Shown here: one piece after another, positions 50,411 to 59,970 of the stretch
How the letters are laid out: every line of letters starts with the position of its first letter
How positions within the stretch are numbered: the stretch's first letter is position 1
Assembly: GCF_036962705.1 (NCBI RefSeq)
Contig: NZ_JBALOQ010000011.1
Location: 1-64,000 of the forward strand
Direction: 5' to 3'
Source of the DNA: Ferdinandcohnia sp036962705
Lineage (GTDB): Bacteria; Bacillota; Bacilli; Bacillales; Bacillaceae_L
Length of the DNA: 64,000 nt
Translations under genes and position numbers: made by a program
The notes under the pieces: generated by a model
Seen by the model: only the letters and a program-made list of their open reading frames with translations
Told to the model about the DNA's origin: nothing
The model's database searches: none

Positions 50411-51100
50411 TTAGAAAGTAGAACCGTCAACTTTTACGCCAGGTCCCATTGTAGATGATACAGCAACGTTCTTCATGTAAGTACCTTTTGCTGCAGATGG
50501 TTTAACCTTAAGCATAGTTTCATAAATCGTAGTGAAGTTCTCAATTAGTTTTTGATCATCAAATGAGATCTTACCAATTGGAACATGGATGTTTGAAGAT
50601 TTATCAATGCGGTATTCAACTTTACCAGCTTTGATTTCGTTGATTGCTTTTGTTACGTCAAAAGTAACAGTACCTGTTTTAGGGTTTGGCATTAAACCTT
50701 TAGGTCCTAATACACGACCAAGTTTACCAACTTCACCCATCATGTCAGGAGTAGCTACGATTACATCAAACTCAAACCAACCTTGGTTGATCTTAGTGAT
50801 GAACTCGCTATCGCCAACATAGTCAGCTCCAGCAGCTTCTGCTTCTTTTGCTTTTTCACCTTTAGCGAAAACTAATACACGTTGAGTTTTACCAGTACCG
50901 TTTGGTAGAACAACTGCACCACGAATTTGTTGGTCAGCTTTCTTAGGGTCAACTCCTAAACGGAATGCAACTTCAACAGTCGCATCAAATTTAGCTGTGT
51001 TTGTTTTCTTTACTAATTCAATTGCTTCTGCAACTGAATATGCTTTTGTACGGTCTACTAATTTAGCAGCTTCAACGTACTTTTTACCTCTTTTTGCCAT
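50411..51100 (-). CDS. rplA: ribosomal protein L1
   Basis: Stalk-region protein and translational repressor, 229 residues from the ATG at 51100 (MAKRGKKYVEAAKLVDR), TGAGGAGG upstream. Ends VAVSSTMGPGVKVD. Confidence 0.97.
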   Translation of the reverse strand: MAKRGKKYVEAAKLVDRTKAYSVAEAIELVKKTNTAKFDATVEVAFRLGVDPKKADQQIRGAVVLPNGTGKTQRVLVFAKGEKAKEAEAAGADYVGDSEFITKINQGWFEFDVIVATPDMMGEVGKLGRVLGPKGLMPNPKTGTVTFDVTKAINEIKAGKVEYRIDKSSNIHVPIGKISFDDQKLIENFTTIYETMLKVKPSAAKGTYMKNVAVSSTMGPGVKVDGSTF

Positions 51101-51194
51101 TATCATTTCCTCCTCAATTGTGGTTTTAACGGAATAACCTCCCACGTCCAGCAAACAGCATAATCGATTTCATCCTGACGCTAGACAAAACAAA

Positions 51195-51231
51195 GGTTGC
51201 GAACGAAAAAAGAGATGTTCCATCCGCAACC
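51195..51231 (-). other. hairpin between rplK and rplA
   Basis: GGTTGCG (51195-51201) pairs with CGCAACC (51225-51231) around a 23-base loop; on the minus strand TTTGTTTTG follows. It could partly attenuate rplA or be a regulatory L1 site. Confidence 0.45.
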
Positions 51232-51256
51232 CCTTGAAGCATGTAACAAATAGGAA

Positions 51257-51682
51257 TTAGTCTTCGATAACAATTCCCATGCTACGAGCAGTACCTTCAA
51301 CCATACGCATTGCAGATTCAACAGACGCCGCATTTAAATCAGGCATTTTTGTTTCTGCAATCTCGCGTACTTTATCACGCTTAACTGTTGCAACTTTATT
51401 ACGGTTAGGTTCACCTGAACCAGACTCAATACCAGCCGCCTTCTTTAAAAGAACTGCAGCAGGAGGAGTTTTTGTAATAAATGTAAATGAACGATCTTCA
51501 TAAACTGTGATTACAACAGGAATAATTAAACCAGCTTGTTCTGCTGTACGAGCATTGAACTCCTTACAGAATCCCATGATGTTAACACCTGCTTGACCTA
51601 GTGCTGGTCCAACTGGTGGCGCTGGGTTTGCTTTACCCGCTGGAATTTGTAATTTAACCTCTTTAATTACTTTTTTAGCCAC
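51257..51682 (-). CDS. rplK: ribosomal protein L11
   Basis: GTPase-centre protein, 141 residues. GTG start at 51682 behind AAGGAGGTG; proline-rich N-terminal segment (IPAGKANPAPPVGPALGQAG), the thiopeptide-binding region, is wild type. The open frame to 51739 precedes the ribosome site and is rejected. Confidence 0.97.
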   Translation of the reverse strand: MAKKVIKEVKLQIPAGKANPAPPVGPALGQAGVNIMGFCKEFNARTAEQAGLIIPVVITVYEDRSFTFITKTPPAAVLLKKAAGIESGSGEPNRNKVATVKRDKVREIAETKMPDLNAASVESAMRMVEGTARSMGIVIED

Positions 51683-51810
51683 GAGACACACCTCCTTAAA
51701 GTCCGTGATGTGGTAATAGGGGTTTACCCTCCCACTCATCTATTCTTTACATTCTATAAAGAACGTTATCATAACTAGTCTCTGTCTTTTGAGACATACT
51801 GACCTATGCA

Positions 51811-51839
51811 ATATTACCACTTTTTATTTCCAATATCAA
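51811..51839 (-). promoter_or_regulatory. sigma-A promoter of rplK-rplA
   Basis: On the minus strand TTGATA (51834-51839) and TAATAT (51811-51816), spacing 17, just past the nusG stop. Confidence 0.7.
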
Positions 51840-51850
51840 GTTTTTCTTAA

Positions 51851-52384
51851 TTAGATTTTTTCAATTTGTGTGAAGTCCAATTCAACCGGCGTTTCACGGC
51901 CAAACATGTTGACAAGAACCTTTACTTTTTGCTTATCCACATCAAGATCTTCAATTGCACCAGTGAAGTTTGTAAATGGACCTTCTTTCACACGAACTGT
52001 TTCTTTCAATTCGAAATCGACTTCCATTGGTCTTTCATCCATTCCCATTCTCTTAAGGATGAATGTTATTTCTTCTGGTAAAAGCGGTGTTGGTTTCGAA
52101 CCCGAACCAGCTGACCCAACGAAGCCAGTAACTCCAGGTGTATTACGGACGACATACCAAGAATCATCCGTCATGATCAATTCGACCAATACGTAACCTG
52201 GAAATACTTTCTTTTTAACAATTTTCTTTTTACCGTTCTTAATATCTGTCTCTTCATCTTCCGGTACCACTACGCGGAAGATTTTATCTTGCATGCCCAT
52301 TGACTCGACACGTTTTTCTAAATTTGCTTTTACTTTATTTTCGTACCCTGAATACGTATGAACAACATACCAATTCTTTTCCAT
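51851..52384 (-). CDS. nusG: transcription elongation factor NusG
   Basis: 177 residues: NGN domain (KNWYVVHTYSGYENKVK, FPGYVLVELI, VRNTPGVTGFVG) and C-terminal KOW (VRVKEGPFTNFTGAIEDLD). Couples polymerase to pausing, Rho and the ribosome. Confidence 0.98.
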   Translation of the reverse strand: MEKNWYVVHTYSGYENKVKANLEKRVESMGMQDKIFRVVVPEDEETDIKNGKKKIVKKKVFPGYVLVELIMTDDSWYVVRNTPGVTGFVGSAGSGSKPTPLLPEEITFILKRMGMDERPMEVDFELKETVRVKEGPFTNFTGAIEDLDVDKQKVKVLVNMFGRETPVELDFTQIEKI

Positions 52385-52457
52385 AAGTGAGGACTGCTTG
52401 TCCTTCCCTCCCTGTACCTGAGTTTGAACATCATCTGACGTTCTATTTTTTTACAAT

Positions 52458-52483
52458 TAAAAAAACCCGTACCCGGGCTTTTT
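52458..52483 (-). terminator. hairpin with T-run between secE and nusG
   Basis: On the minus strand AAGCCCG and CGGGTTT form a stem followed by TTTTT. It may end secE transcripts or attenuate nusG. Confidence 0.55.
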
Positions 52484-52535
52484 CGTAAAACATTCTTTAT
52501 TGTCTATCCATCATTATACCATGAGTGTACTGTGT

Positions 52536-52718
52536 TTATTCAAGTACTAAACGAATTAATTCGGAAATTCCTAGGTCAATCACAGCAAAAAATACAGATA
52601 CAAAGATTACCGTTGTTAATGTAACAATTGTATAGCGTGTAAGTTCTTTTCTCTTTGGCCAACTTGTTTTCTTCATTTCTCGAGCTACTTCACGAAAAAA
52701 CTTGGTTATGCGTTTCAT
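52536..52718 (-). CDS. secE: preprotein translocase subunit SecE
   Basis: 60-residue single-pass protein that clamps SecY. Amphipathic N-terminal helix (FFREVAREMKKTSWPKRKEL) and one membrane segment (about 32-55). Confidence 0.97.
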   Translation of the reverse strand: MKRITKFFREVAREMKKTSWPKRKELTRYTIVTLTTVIFVSVFFAVIDLGISELIRLVLE

Positions 52719-52755
52719 CCCATGTAACCTCCAACTTTATCAAAACAGTCCTAAT

Positions 52756-52902
52756 CTATTTCGTTTCACGATGATTCGTGTGAGAATTGCAAGTCTTACA
52801 AAACTTCTTCATTTCAAGGCGTTCAGCTGAAGTGCTATTCTTCATAGTGGAATAATTTCTACTGCCACATTGCACACAGGCTAAAATTACTTTTTTTCGC
52901 AT
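52756..52902 (-). CDS. rpmG: ribosomal protein L33, zinc-binding type
   Basis: 48-residue 50S protein read directly from the minus strand: MRKKVILACVQCGSRNYST, with two CxxC pairs (CVQC and CKTC) and ending SHTNHRETK. AAGGTGAT precedes the ATG. Position between sigH and secE is the B. subtilis rpmGB site. Confidence 0.95.
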   Translation of the reverse strand: MRKKVILACVQCGSRNYSTMKNSTSAERLEMKKFCKTCNSHTNHRETK

Positions 52903-52962
52903 TTTATCACCTTCCATATAAAATGCTATATTTTTTATAATAAACTCTCATTTTCCTTAAAA

Positions 52963-52991
52963 ATGTAACACAGGCCTGATTTATATGTCAA
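52963..52991 (-). promoter_or_regulatory. weak promoter candidate for rpmG-secE-nusG
   Basis: On the minus strand TTGACA (52986-52991) and TTACAT (52963-52968), spacing 17. Good -35, poor -10. Confidence 0.35.
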
Positions 52992-53005
52992 TACTAGCTC
53001 CTATC

Positions 53006-53031
53006 TGTAAAAAAAGGTAAATAACGGTTAT
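53006..53031 (-). terminator. possible terminator of sigH
   Basis: Directly after the sigH stop the minus strand reads AAATAACCGTTATTTACC followed by seven T. The stem is A+T-rich and short. Confidence 0.4.
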
Positions 53032-53685
53032 TTATAATTTAATTTCTTGAATTTCTAAATACCGTTCTAATTTTCGTTTTACACGCTGGAGTGCATTATC
53101 AATTGACTTTACATGTCGGTTTAAATCCTCCGATATCTCCTGATAGGACCTTCCGTCTAAGTATAAAGACAATACCTTCCGCTCCAAATCACTTAAGAGC
53201 TCAGCCATTTTTAATTCAATGTCATCAAACTTTTCCCTATTAATGATTAATTCCTCAGGATCCAAAATCTTCGCTCCTGATATAACATCCATTAATGTAC
53301 GGTCAGATTCTTCATCATATATCGGCTTGTCCAACGAAACATAAGAGTTTAGAGGAATATGCTTTTGTCTTGTCGCCGTTTTAATCGCGGTAATAATTTG
53401 ACGTGTAATACAAAGCTCCGCAAACGCTTTAAATGATGAAAGCTTGTCCTCTTTAAAGTCACGAATGGCTTTGTATAATCCGATCATACCTTCCTGAACA
53501 ATATCTTCACGATCTGCTCCAATTAAAAAATATGATCTGGCTTTTGCGCGCACAAAATTTTTATACTTATTGATTAGATAGTCCAATGCCTCACTTTCTC
53601 CAGCATGAACCAATTCCACGACTTCCTCATCCTCTAGTCGGTCATAATATAACCTGTTGCCATAATCATCGAAGCTTGAACTCAC
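53032..53685 (-). CDS. sigH: RNA polymerase sigma factor SigH
   Basis: Sigma-70-family factor for the transition to stationary phase, competence and early sporulation. 217 residues, GTG start at 53685 behind GGAGGG. Region 2 contains DREDIVQEGMIGLYKAIRDF, region 4 SYQEISEDLNRHVKSIDNAL. Has its own promoter. Confidence 0.96.
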   Translation of the reverse strand: MSSSFDDYGNRLYYDRLEDEEVVELVHAGESEALDYLINKYKNFVRAKARSYFLIGADREDIVQEGMIGLYKAIRDFKEDKLSSFKAFAELCITRQIITAIKTATRQKHIPLNSYVSLDKPIYDEESDRTLMDVISGAKILDPEELIINREKFDDIELKMAELLSDLERKVLSLYLDGRSYQEISEDLNRHVKSIDNALQRVKRKLERYLEIQEIKL

Positions 53686-53750
53686 ACCGATCCCTCCGAC
53701 CTACCTTAGAAGTTGTTTCAACCAAAAATTTTTAAACATCATCTAGAAAT

Positions 53751-53780
53751 ATTATACAGGAGTGCTTTTCCAAGCGTCAA
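53751..53780 (-). promoter_or_regulatory. sigma-A promoter of sigH
   Basis: On the minus strand TTGACG (53775-53780) and TATAAT (53751-53756), spacing 18, immediately after rae1. In B. subtilis sigH is also transcribed from a sigma-A promoter. Confidence 0.7.
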
Positions 53781-53784
53781 CCGC

Positions 53785-54294
53785 TCATCGCTGTCCACGA
53801 CGCCATTTTTCAAATATTTCTGCAATTTCGTCGGAAAGTGGAATTTTTGACACACTTTTTTCTTGATAGGTTTTCTTGACATCCTTTTGAATTCCAGACT
53901 CCACGACTTCCATCTCGGTTAATAATTCTCTTGCTGATTTTCGTAAGGCCCCTTGTCCAAAAATCTGCCATTGCTCCGTAAAATCCGAAGTCGCTACATG
54001 GATTTGTGTTTTGATATTGTTTAATTGTTTTGCAAGCTTTTCGATTCGTTCATCAGCCGTCTCATTTTCTCGAGTAAAAATGACTTCGATCTTTCGACTT
54101 TTCGTTTTTGTTTCAATTCCCGGGACGAGGTGTGCATCAAATACAACAATCACCTTATATCCTGTATACGCCTGATATTCAGCCATCTTTTCGATTAATA
54201 AATCACGCGCTGCTGAAAAGTCCTTTGTTTTAAGAAGACGTAGTTCTGGCCATGCACCAATTATGTTGTAGCCATCTACCAGCAGGATATCCAT
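53785..54294 (-). CDS. rae1: Rae1, ribosome-associated NYN/PIN-like endonuclease
   Basis: 169-residue NYN-domain nuclease (formerly YacP), which in B. subtilis cuts mRNA in the ribosomal A site. N-terminal DILLVDGYNIIGAWPEL and FDAHLV carry the acidic metal-binding residues. Follows rlmB by five bases. Confidence 0.93.
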   Translation of the reverse strand: MDILLVDGYNIIGAWPELRLLKTKDFSAARDLLIEKMAEYQAYTGYKVIVVFDAHLVPGIETKTKSRKIEVIFTRENETADERIEKLAKQLNNIKTQIHVATSDFTEQWQIFGQGALRKSARELLTEMEVVESGIQKDVKKTYQEKSVSKIPLSDEIAEIFEKWRRGQR

Positions 54295-54299
54295 TTGTC

Positions 54300-55043
54300 T
54301 TACTCTCCTAACGGATTCCGCTTACGATATACCTCATACATAAGTAGACTTGCAGCAACAGAAGCATTTAAAGAGGTTACTTTCCCCTCCATCGGTAGAT
54401 TTAGAAGAAAATCGCATTTTTCCTTTACAAGACGTCCCATGCCTCTTCCCTCACTGCCAATTACTAAGCCTATTGGCATTTTACCATCGACATTTCGATA
54501 ATCCTCTTTTCCCTTCGCATCTGTTCCGACAATCCATACACCACGGTCCTTTAATTCATCGATTGTTCTTGCTAGATTTGTTACACGCGCAACTGGTATA
54601 TATTCAATCGCTCCCGTCGAAGCCTTCGCGACAGTTGCGGTTAATCCAACTGCTCTTCTTTTCGGTATAATAACCCCATGTGCCCCAACTGCATCTGCCG
54701 TACGAAGTATCGAACCTAGATTATGGGGATCCTCTAATTCATCCAAGAGAATGATAAATGGAGCTTCATTTCGTTCTTTAGCTAGAGCTAAAATATCATC
54801 AACCTCAGCATACTCATACGCTGCTACCTGTGCGACAACCCCCTGGTGATTCCCTTCAACCATTTGGTCAATCTTCTTTTTCGGAACAAATTGAACCATA
54901 ACATTTCTTTCTTTTGCAAGAGAGATAACCTGGTTCATTTGCCCCTTATTTGAGCCTTCTGCTATCCAAATTTTATTAATATCCCGCTCTGATTTTAATG
55001 CTTCAATAACAGGGTTTTTTCCAATCGTATAATCACTCGCCAT
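54300..55043 (-). CDS. rlmB: 23S rRNA (guanosine-2'-O-)-methyltransferase RlmB
   Basis: SPOUT methyltransferase, 247 residues, N-terminal substrate-binding domain then knotted domain with LDELEDPHNLGSILRTADA, IGSEGRGM and LNASVAASLLMYE motifs. Modifies the equivalent of Gm2251 in the peptidyl-transferase loop. Confidence 0.94.
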   Translation of the reverse strand: MASDYTIGKNPVIEALKSERDINKIWIAEGSNKGQMNQVISLAKERNVMVQFVPKKKIDQMVEGNHQGVVAQVAAYEYAEVDDILALAKERNEAPFIILLDELEDPHNLGSILRTADAVGAHGVIIPKRRAVGLTATVAKASTGAIEYIPVARVTNLARTIDELKDRGVWIVGTDAKGKEDYRNVDGKMPIGLVIGSEGRGMGRLVKEKCDFLLNLPMEGKVTSLNASVAASLLMYEVYRKRNPLGE

Positions 55044-55060
55044 TTCTTTTTCCTCCTTTC

Positions 55061-55468
55061 TTAAGATTCGATGATTCGAAATGCTTCTTCAATAATGGAA
55101 TGTATTCTGTCTGTGTCATTTTGTAAAAAAAGAAAACCTAGTAAAGCCTCGAATGCAGTACTGTATCGGTATGTCTGGACATCTGTATTTTTAGGGACGG
55201 TTCCACTCTTTGCATTACGCCCCCTTCTAATTACTCCTTGCTCCTCTTCTGAAAAAAACTCTTCATCCAGCATCTTGTGAATCACAGCCGACTGAGCTTT
55301 TGCAGAAACATAATGCTTCGCCTGATTATGAAGTTGGTTAGGTCTCACGCTTCCCTTTTGCAAAAGGTAATGCCGTACATACATCTCGTATACGGCATCA
55401 CCCATATAAGCAAGAGCAAGACTATTTAATTGATGGCTATCAATTTGATTGTCTGATAAAAGCTTCAT
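55061..55468 (-). CDS. mrnC: mini-ribonuclease III
   Basis: RNase III catalytic domain without a dsRNA-binding domain, 135 residues, which matures 23S rRNA ends in B. subtilis. Catalytic acidic region ALAYMGDAVYE and YSTAFEALLGFLF. ATG two bases after the cysS stop region. Confidence 0.95.
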   Translation of the reverse strand: MKLLSDNQIDSHQLNSLALAYMGDAVYEMYVRHYLLQKGSVRPNQLHNQAKHYVSAKAQSAVIHKMLDEEFFSEEEQGVIRRGRNAKSGTVPKNTDVQTYRYSTAFEALLGFLFLQNDTDRIHSIIEEAFRIIES

Positions 55469-55471
55469 CGA

Positions 55472-56869
55472 TTATCCTCTTTTCCATCTTGTCCCTTGAG
55501 GTGTGTCTTCAAGAATAATGTTCATTGCTTTTAACTGGTCACGGATTTGATCAGATAAAGCAAAGTCACGATCCTTACGTGCCTGGATTCGCCTGGCGAT
55601 TAGTTCCTCGATTTCCTCATCAAGTAATTGTTCATCTTCTAATTTAAGCCCAAGGGTATCAAACAATACCTCGAACTCTTGTAAAAAGGCTTCGATGACT
55701 TTTTCAGACGTGTTTTTCTCCTGCAAATAATAGTTCGCTTGTTTCGAAAGGTCGAACAGTACAGAAATTGCGTTCGCTGTATTAAAATCATCATCCATCG
55801 CTACGATAAATTCGTTGCGGAAAGCTGAAATTTTTTCTAACCATTCTCCATCATTATTTGTTAGATTTGTACTACTTTCTAGACGATGCTTTAAATTTGC
55901 ATAAGAAGTACGTAATCGTTCTAACGCATTTTTCGTACTATCAAGTAATTCAAGGTTGTAGTTAATTGGATGACGATAATGTACTGACAGCATGAAAAAG
56001 CGTAATACCTGTGGGTCAATTTCTTTGATAATATCGTGAACCAACACAAAGTTCCCAAGGGATTTTGACATTTTTTCGTTGTCGATATTAATATAGCCGT
56101 TGTGCATCCAATAGTTTGCGAATGTCTTTCCATTTAAGCTTTCCGATTGCGCGATTTCATTTTCATGATGTGGGAATGCCAAGTCCTGACCACCAGCGTG
56201 AATATCAATAGTCTCACCCAAGTATTTTTTTGCCATTGCTGAACATTCAATATGCCAACCTGGGCGGCCATTCCCCCAAGGGCTTTCCCAGTAAATTTCC
56301 CCAGGCTTTGCACTCTTCCATAGCACAAAATCAAGGGCATCCTGCTTCTTATCCCCTACCTCAATTCTTGCACCAACACGAAGTTCATCAATGGATTGGT
56401 GTGAAAGCTTTCCATATTCCTTAAATTCTCTCGTACGATAGTACACGTCACCCTCTGATTCATAGGCATACCCTTTATCGATCAGAGCGTCGATAAAATC
56501 AATGATAATATCCATGCTCTCTGTAACCCTTGGGTGAACATCTGCCTTTTTGCAGCCTAATGCGGAAACGTCTTCGTGATAAGCTCTAATAAAACGCTCA
56601 GCAATGGTTGGCACTTCTTCCCCTAACTCATTCGCCGCTTTGATTAACTTATCGTCAACATCTGTGAAGTTGGATACGTAATGGATGTCATAGCCTCTAA
56701 ATTCAAAATAGCGACGAACTGTATCAAAAACGATGGCTGGGCGTGCATTCCCTATATGGATATAGTTATAAACGGTCGGACCGCACACATACATTTTTAC
56801 CTTATTTTCTTCAAGTGGGATAAACTCTTCCTTCTTTCGCGTTAGCGTATTATATATGTGAATGGGCAT
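55472..56869 (-). CDS. cysS: cysteinyl-tRNA synthetase
   Basis: Class I synthetase of 465 residues with the HIGN signature (YIHIGNARP), zinc-binding Cys/His positions and KMSKS. The start lies 20 bases inside cysE, so the two are translated together. Under the Cys T-box upstream of cysE. Confidence 0.97.
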   Translation of the reverse strand: MPIHIYNTLTRKKEEFIPLEENKVKMYVCGPTVYNYIHIGNARPAIVFDTVRRYFEFRGYDIHYVSNFTDVDDKLIKAANELGEEVPTIAERFIRAYHEDVSALGCKKADVHPRVTESMDIIIDFIDALIDKGYAYESEGDVYYRTREFKEYGKLSHQSIDELRVGARIEVGDKKQDALDFVLWKSAKPGEIYWESPWGNGRPGWHIECSAMAKKYLGETIDIHAGGQDLAFPHHENEIAQSESLNGKTFANYWMHNGYINIDNEKMSKSLGNFVLVHDIIKEIDPQVLRFFMLSVHYRHPINYNLELLDSTKNALERLRTSYANLKHRLESSTNLTNNDGEWLEKISAFRNEFIVAMDDDFNTANAISVLFDLSKQANYYLQEKNTSEKVIEAFLQEFEVLFDTLGLKLEDEQLLDEEIEELIARRIQARKDRDFALSDQIRDQLKAMNIILEDTPQGTRWKRG

Positions 56870-57524
56870 TATCCTTTGCTCCTTCCTTTTGCTGGATTTC
56901 CTCTTTTAAGCTTTTTATTTCATTTTCTAGTTCTTGGATCTTATCTAAAACTGGATCCGGTAAATCCCGATGATTTAAATCCTTGCTATTTCTTATTTTG
57001 ACGCCATCTTGAATCACAACTCTCCCCGGTATCCCGACAACCGTCGAATTCGGAGGAACATCTTGTAGAACAACCGAACCCGCTCCTACCTTTGAATTTT
57101 CTCCAATTGTAATGGATCCTAATACTTTTGCTCCTGTTGCTATTAGGGCATTGTCCTTAACCGTTGGGTGCCGCTTTCCTTTTTCCTTTCCTGTTCCACC
57201 AAGGGTCACACCCTGGAACACAGTCACATTATTACCGATTTCACACGTCTCACCAATTACTACACCCATGCCATGGTCAATAAAAAAGCGGCGGCCAATT
57301 TTGGCCCCAGGATGAATTTCAATTCCTGTAAAAAACCGACTAATTTGTGAAACCATTCTAGCTAAGAAAAACATTTTTCGTTTAAATAAAAAATGCGCTA
57401 CACGATGTGCCCAAATGGCATGTAGTCCGGAATATGTCAGCATTACCTCAAAATGAGTTCTTGCAGCTGGGTCCTGTTCAAATACAACCTCGATATCCTC
57501 TTTCATTCGTTTAAACACGATCAA
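56850..57524 (-). CDS. cysE: serine O-acetyltransferase
   Basis: First enzyme of cysteine synthesis, 224 residues, left-handed beta-helix with hexapeptide repeats and conserved DHGMGVVIGE and GGTGKEKGKRHPT. Long charged C-terminal tail. First gene behind the Cys-specific T-box, giving control by tRNA-Cys charging. Confidence 0.96.
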   Translation of the reverse strand: MIVFKRMKEDIEVVFEQDPAARTHFEVMLTYSGLHAIWAHRVAHFLFKRKMFFLARMVSQISRFFTGIEIHPGAKIGRRFFIDHGMGVVIGETCEIGNNVTVFQGVTLGGTGKEKGKRHPTVKDNALIATGAKVLGSITIGENSKVGAGSVVLQDVPPNSTVVGIPGRVVIQDGVKIRNSKDLNHRDLPDPVLDKIQELENEIKSLKEEIQQKEGAKDNAHSHI

Positions 57525-57594
57525 CCCTCCTTGATTTAGAAAAACTCTAAGCTGGCGACTAAAGCATTACCTCTTGATTTTGCCAAAAATAAAA

Positions 57595-57860
57595 AGCGCC
57601 CCTGTGTAAAAACACAGAGACGCTCATTCACGCGGTTCCACTCTGTTTAGGCAATGAATGATCCATTACCTCAACTTTATCTCTTAACGGTGAGACGCCG
57701 CTTTTGTCTACTACATATAAGGTTCGACAAAAGACTCAAAGGTGCATTTCAATAAGTATTCCCCTTAAACCACTTTCAGCCGGTGATGGTTCTCTCTGTT
57801 CGTATTTGCAAGTTTCACAAATACTTTAAAGTAAATGACTTATTTACTCTCCTTATCAAC
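57595..57860 (-). ncRNA. T-box riboswitch, Cys-specific
   Basis: The leader of cysE-cysS has the T-box motif AGAGTGGAACCGCG (minus strand, 57631-57644) and a terminator hairpin GCGTCTCTGTGT facing ACACAGGGGCGC with a T-run (57595-57624). The specifier is UGC (minus strand of 57744-57746) followed by A, which reads Cys. Stem I and AG-bulge-like segments occupy the rest. This fills most of the 390-base gap between gltX and cysE. Confidence 0.9.
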
Positions 57861-57914
57861 ACTTTAACATTATAATTTTTGTTAACTATACTATATTACA
57901 TTTTCAGCCAGTTG

Positions 57915-59372
57915 TTAACCAATTAAACTCTTTAGGCGTGAAATAATTTTTTCTTTTCCTAAAAGGTGAATCGCTTGTGGCAGATCTGGACCATGAAGCT
58001 GACCAGTAGAAGCTGCACGAATTGGCATGAAAAGGTTCTTCCCTTTTTGACCTGTTCCTTTTTGAACAGCTTTAATCGCTGCTTTTATTTCATCAGCACC
58101 AAATGTTTCAAGACTTTCAACCTCTTGCAAAAAGGCCTTTAATACTTCAGGAACTGTTTCCCCCGCAAGGACTTCCTTGGCATCTTCTTCAATCGTTACT
58201 TCCTCTTTAAAAAATAAGTCTGTTAGTTCAACTATTTCTGCTCCATAGCTCATCTTTTCTTGATGGAGTGCAATTAAGTCACGTGCCCATTGCTTGTCAG
58301 CATCACTTAACGACTCACTCAATCTACCTGCTTTAATTAAATGTGGCAATGAAAGCTCAACTAGATGATCAAGATCAATGTTTTTCATATATTGATTGTT
58401 CATCCATGTAAGCTTTTGCGTATCAAAAACAGCCGGTGATTTAGATAGACGCGCAGGATCAAAAATGTCAATAAACGCCTCTTTTGAATGAATCTCTTCT
58501 TCCCCGCCTGGTGACCAACCTAATAACGTAATGAAGTTAAATAAAGCTTCAGGTAAGTATCCAAGTTCCTCATATTGCTCAATAAATTGAATAATAGATT
58601 CATCACGCTTACTAAGCTTTTTACGGTTTTCATTGACGATTAATGTCATATGTCCAAATGTTGGAATATCCCAATTAAATGCTTCGTACACCACCATTTG
58701 CTTCGGTGTATTGGAAATATGGTCTTCCCCGCGTAACACGTGTGAAATTTCCATTAGATGATCATCAATGACTACTGCAAAATTGTAAGTAGGAGTTCCA
58801 TCCTTCTTCACGATTACATAATCGCCCATGCCTTCAGATTCAAAGGAAATTTCGCCTTTCACCATATCATTAAACGTGTAGACCTTCCCTTCAGGAATAA
58901 TGATACGAATACTCGGTTGTCTTCCTTCACTTTCTAAAGCTTCCTGTTGGTCCTTTGTTAAGTGACGGCATTTTCCTGAGTATTGAGGTGTCTCCCCACG
59001 TGCCATCTGCTCTTCACGCTCTTTTTCAATTTCTTCTTCCGTACAATAGCATTTATAAGCAAGGCCTTTTTCAAGAAGCTCCATGTAATGTTTTTGATAA
59101 ATCTCATTCCGTTCTGATTGACGATATGGTCCATACTCTCCACCAACATCCGGTCCTTCATCCCAATCAATTCCAAGCCACGTTAAATATTTCAGCTGAC
59201 TTTCTTCGCCACCTTCAATATTACGTTTCTTGTCTGTATCTTCAATACGAATGATGAATTTTCCGTTTTGGTTTCTTGCATACAAATAATTAAATAAGGC
59301 CGTTCTTGCGTTTCCTATATGTAAATGTCCTGTTGGACTTGGTGCATAGCGCACACGTACGTTATTTGACAT
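57915..59372 (-). CDS. gltX: glutamyl-tRNA synthetase
   Basis: Class I synthetase of 485 residues, HIGN motif in APSPTGHLHIGNART and KLSKRD loop; a Cys cluster lies in CYCTEEE...CRHL. In Bacillus it often also charges tRNA-Gln for later transamidation. No terminator before the cysE T-box is obvious. Confidence 0.97.
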   Translation of the reverse strand: MSNNVRVRYAPSPTGHLHIGNARTALFNYLYARNQNGKFIIRIEDTDKKRNIEGGEESQLKYLTWLGIDWDEGPDVGGEYGPYRQSERNEIYQKHYMELLEKGLAYKCYCTEEEIEKEREEQMARGETPQYSGKCRHLTKDQQEALESEGRQPSIRIIIPEGKVYTFNDMVKGEISFESEGMGDYVIVKKDGTPTYNFAVVIDDHLMEISHVLRGEDHISNTPKQMVVYEAFNWDIPTFGHMTLIVNENRKKLSKRDESIIQFIEQYEELGYLPEALFNFITLLGWSPGGEEEIHSKEAFIDIFDPARLSKSPAVFDTQKLTWMNNQYMKNIDLDHLVELSLPHLIKAGRLSESLSDADKQWARDLIALHQEKMSYGAEIVELTDLFFKEEVTIEEDAKEVLAGETVPEVLKAFLQEVESLETFGADEIKAAIKAVQKGTGQKGKNLFMPIRAASTGQLHGPDLPQAIHLLGKEKIISRLKSLIG

Positions 59373-59430
59373 TTATGTACCCTCCGTTACTACGCTAGTA
59401 TCATTTTGATATTTTAACACAATATTTTAA

Positions 59431-59913
59431 TTAGCTATCTACCTTTTGCAGTAAGATCGTCGCCATTGCCGAAATTCCCTCACCACGACCAGTAAAGCCT
59501 AATTTTTCAGTTGTCGTCGCTTTTACATTGACTTGTGAAGGATCTGCTTCTAGCAATTGGGCAATCCTCTCTCTGATTTGCTCAATATACGGAGCCATTT
59601 TGGGTTTTTGAGCAATGATTGTGCAATCGATATTTCCAAGTTTATATCCTTTTTCCTTTACTAAATTCCATACATGCTGTTGAAGCTTTGCAGAATCAGC
59701 ATCCTTGAAATTGGGGTCTGTATCTGGAAAATGCTTGCCTATATCTCCTTCTCCAATCGCTCCAAGACAGGCATCAGACACGGTGTGAAGTAACACATCA
59801 GCATCCGAATGTCCTTGTAATCCTTTTTCATATGGAATGGTAATCCCACCTATAATTAACGGGCGTCCTTCAACCAATTGGTGAACATCAAAGCCCTGTC
59901 CAATACGAAACAT
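59431..59913 (-). CDS. ispF: 2-C-methyl-D-erythritol 2,4-cyclodiphosphate synthase
   Basis: MEP-pathway enzyme, 160 residues, metal ligands in GFDVHQL (Asp9, His11) and the HSDADVLLH segment. Follows ispD; together they feed IPP, which fni in this window can isomerise. Confidence 0.97.
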   Translation of the reverse strand: MFRIGQGFDVHQLVEGRPLIIGGITIPYEKGLQGHSDADVLLHTVSDACLGAIGEGDIGKHFPDTDPNFKDADSAKLQQHVWNLVKEKGYKLGNIDCTIIAQKPKMAPYIEQIRERIAQLLEADPSQVNVKATTTEKLGFTGRGEGISAMATILLQKVDS

Positions 59914-59970
59914 GGGTTTTCCCCCTTTTTATAGTTATCTTTTTCTAGGCGCGCTTAGCGCATTCTTCAT

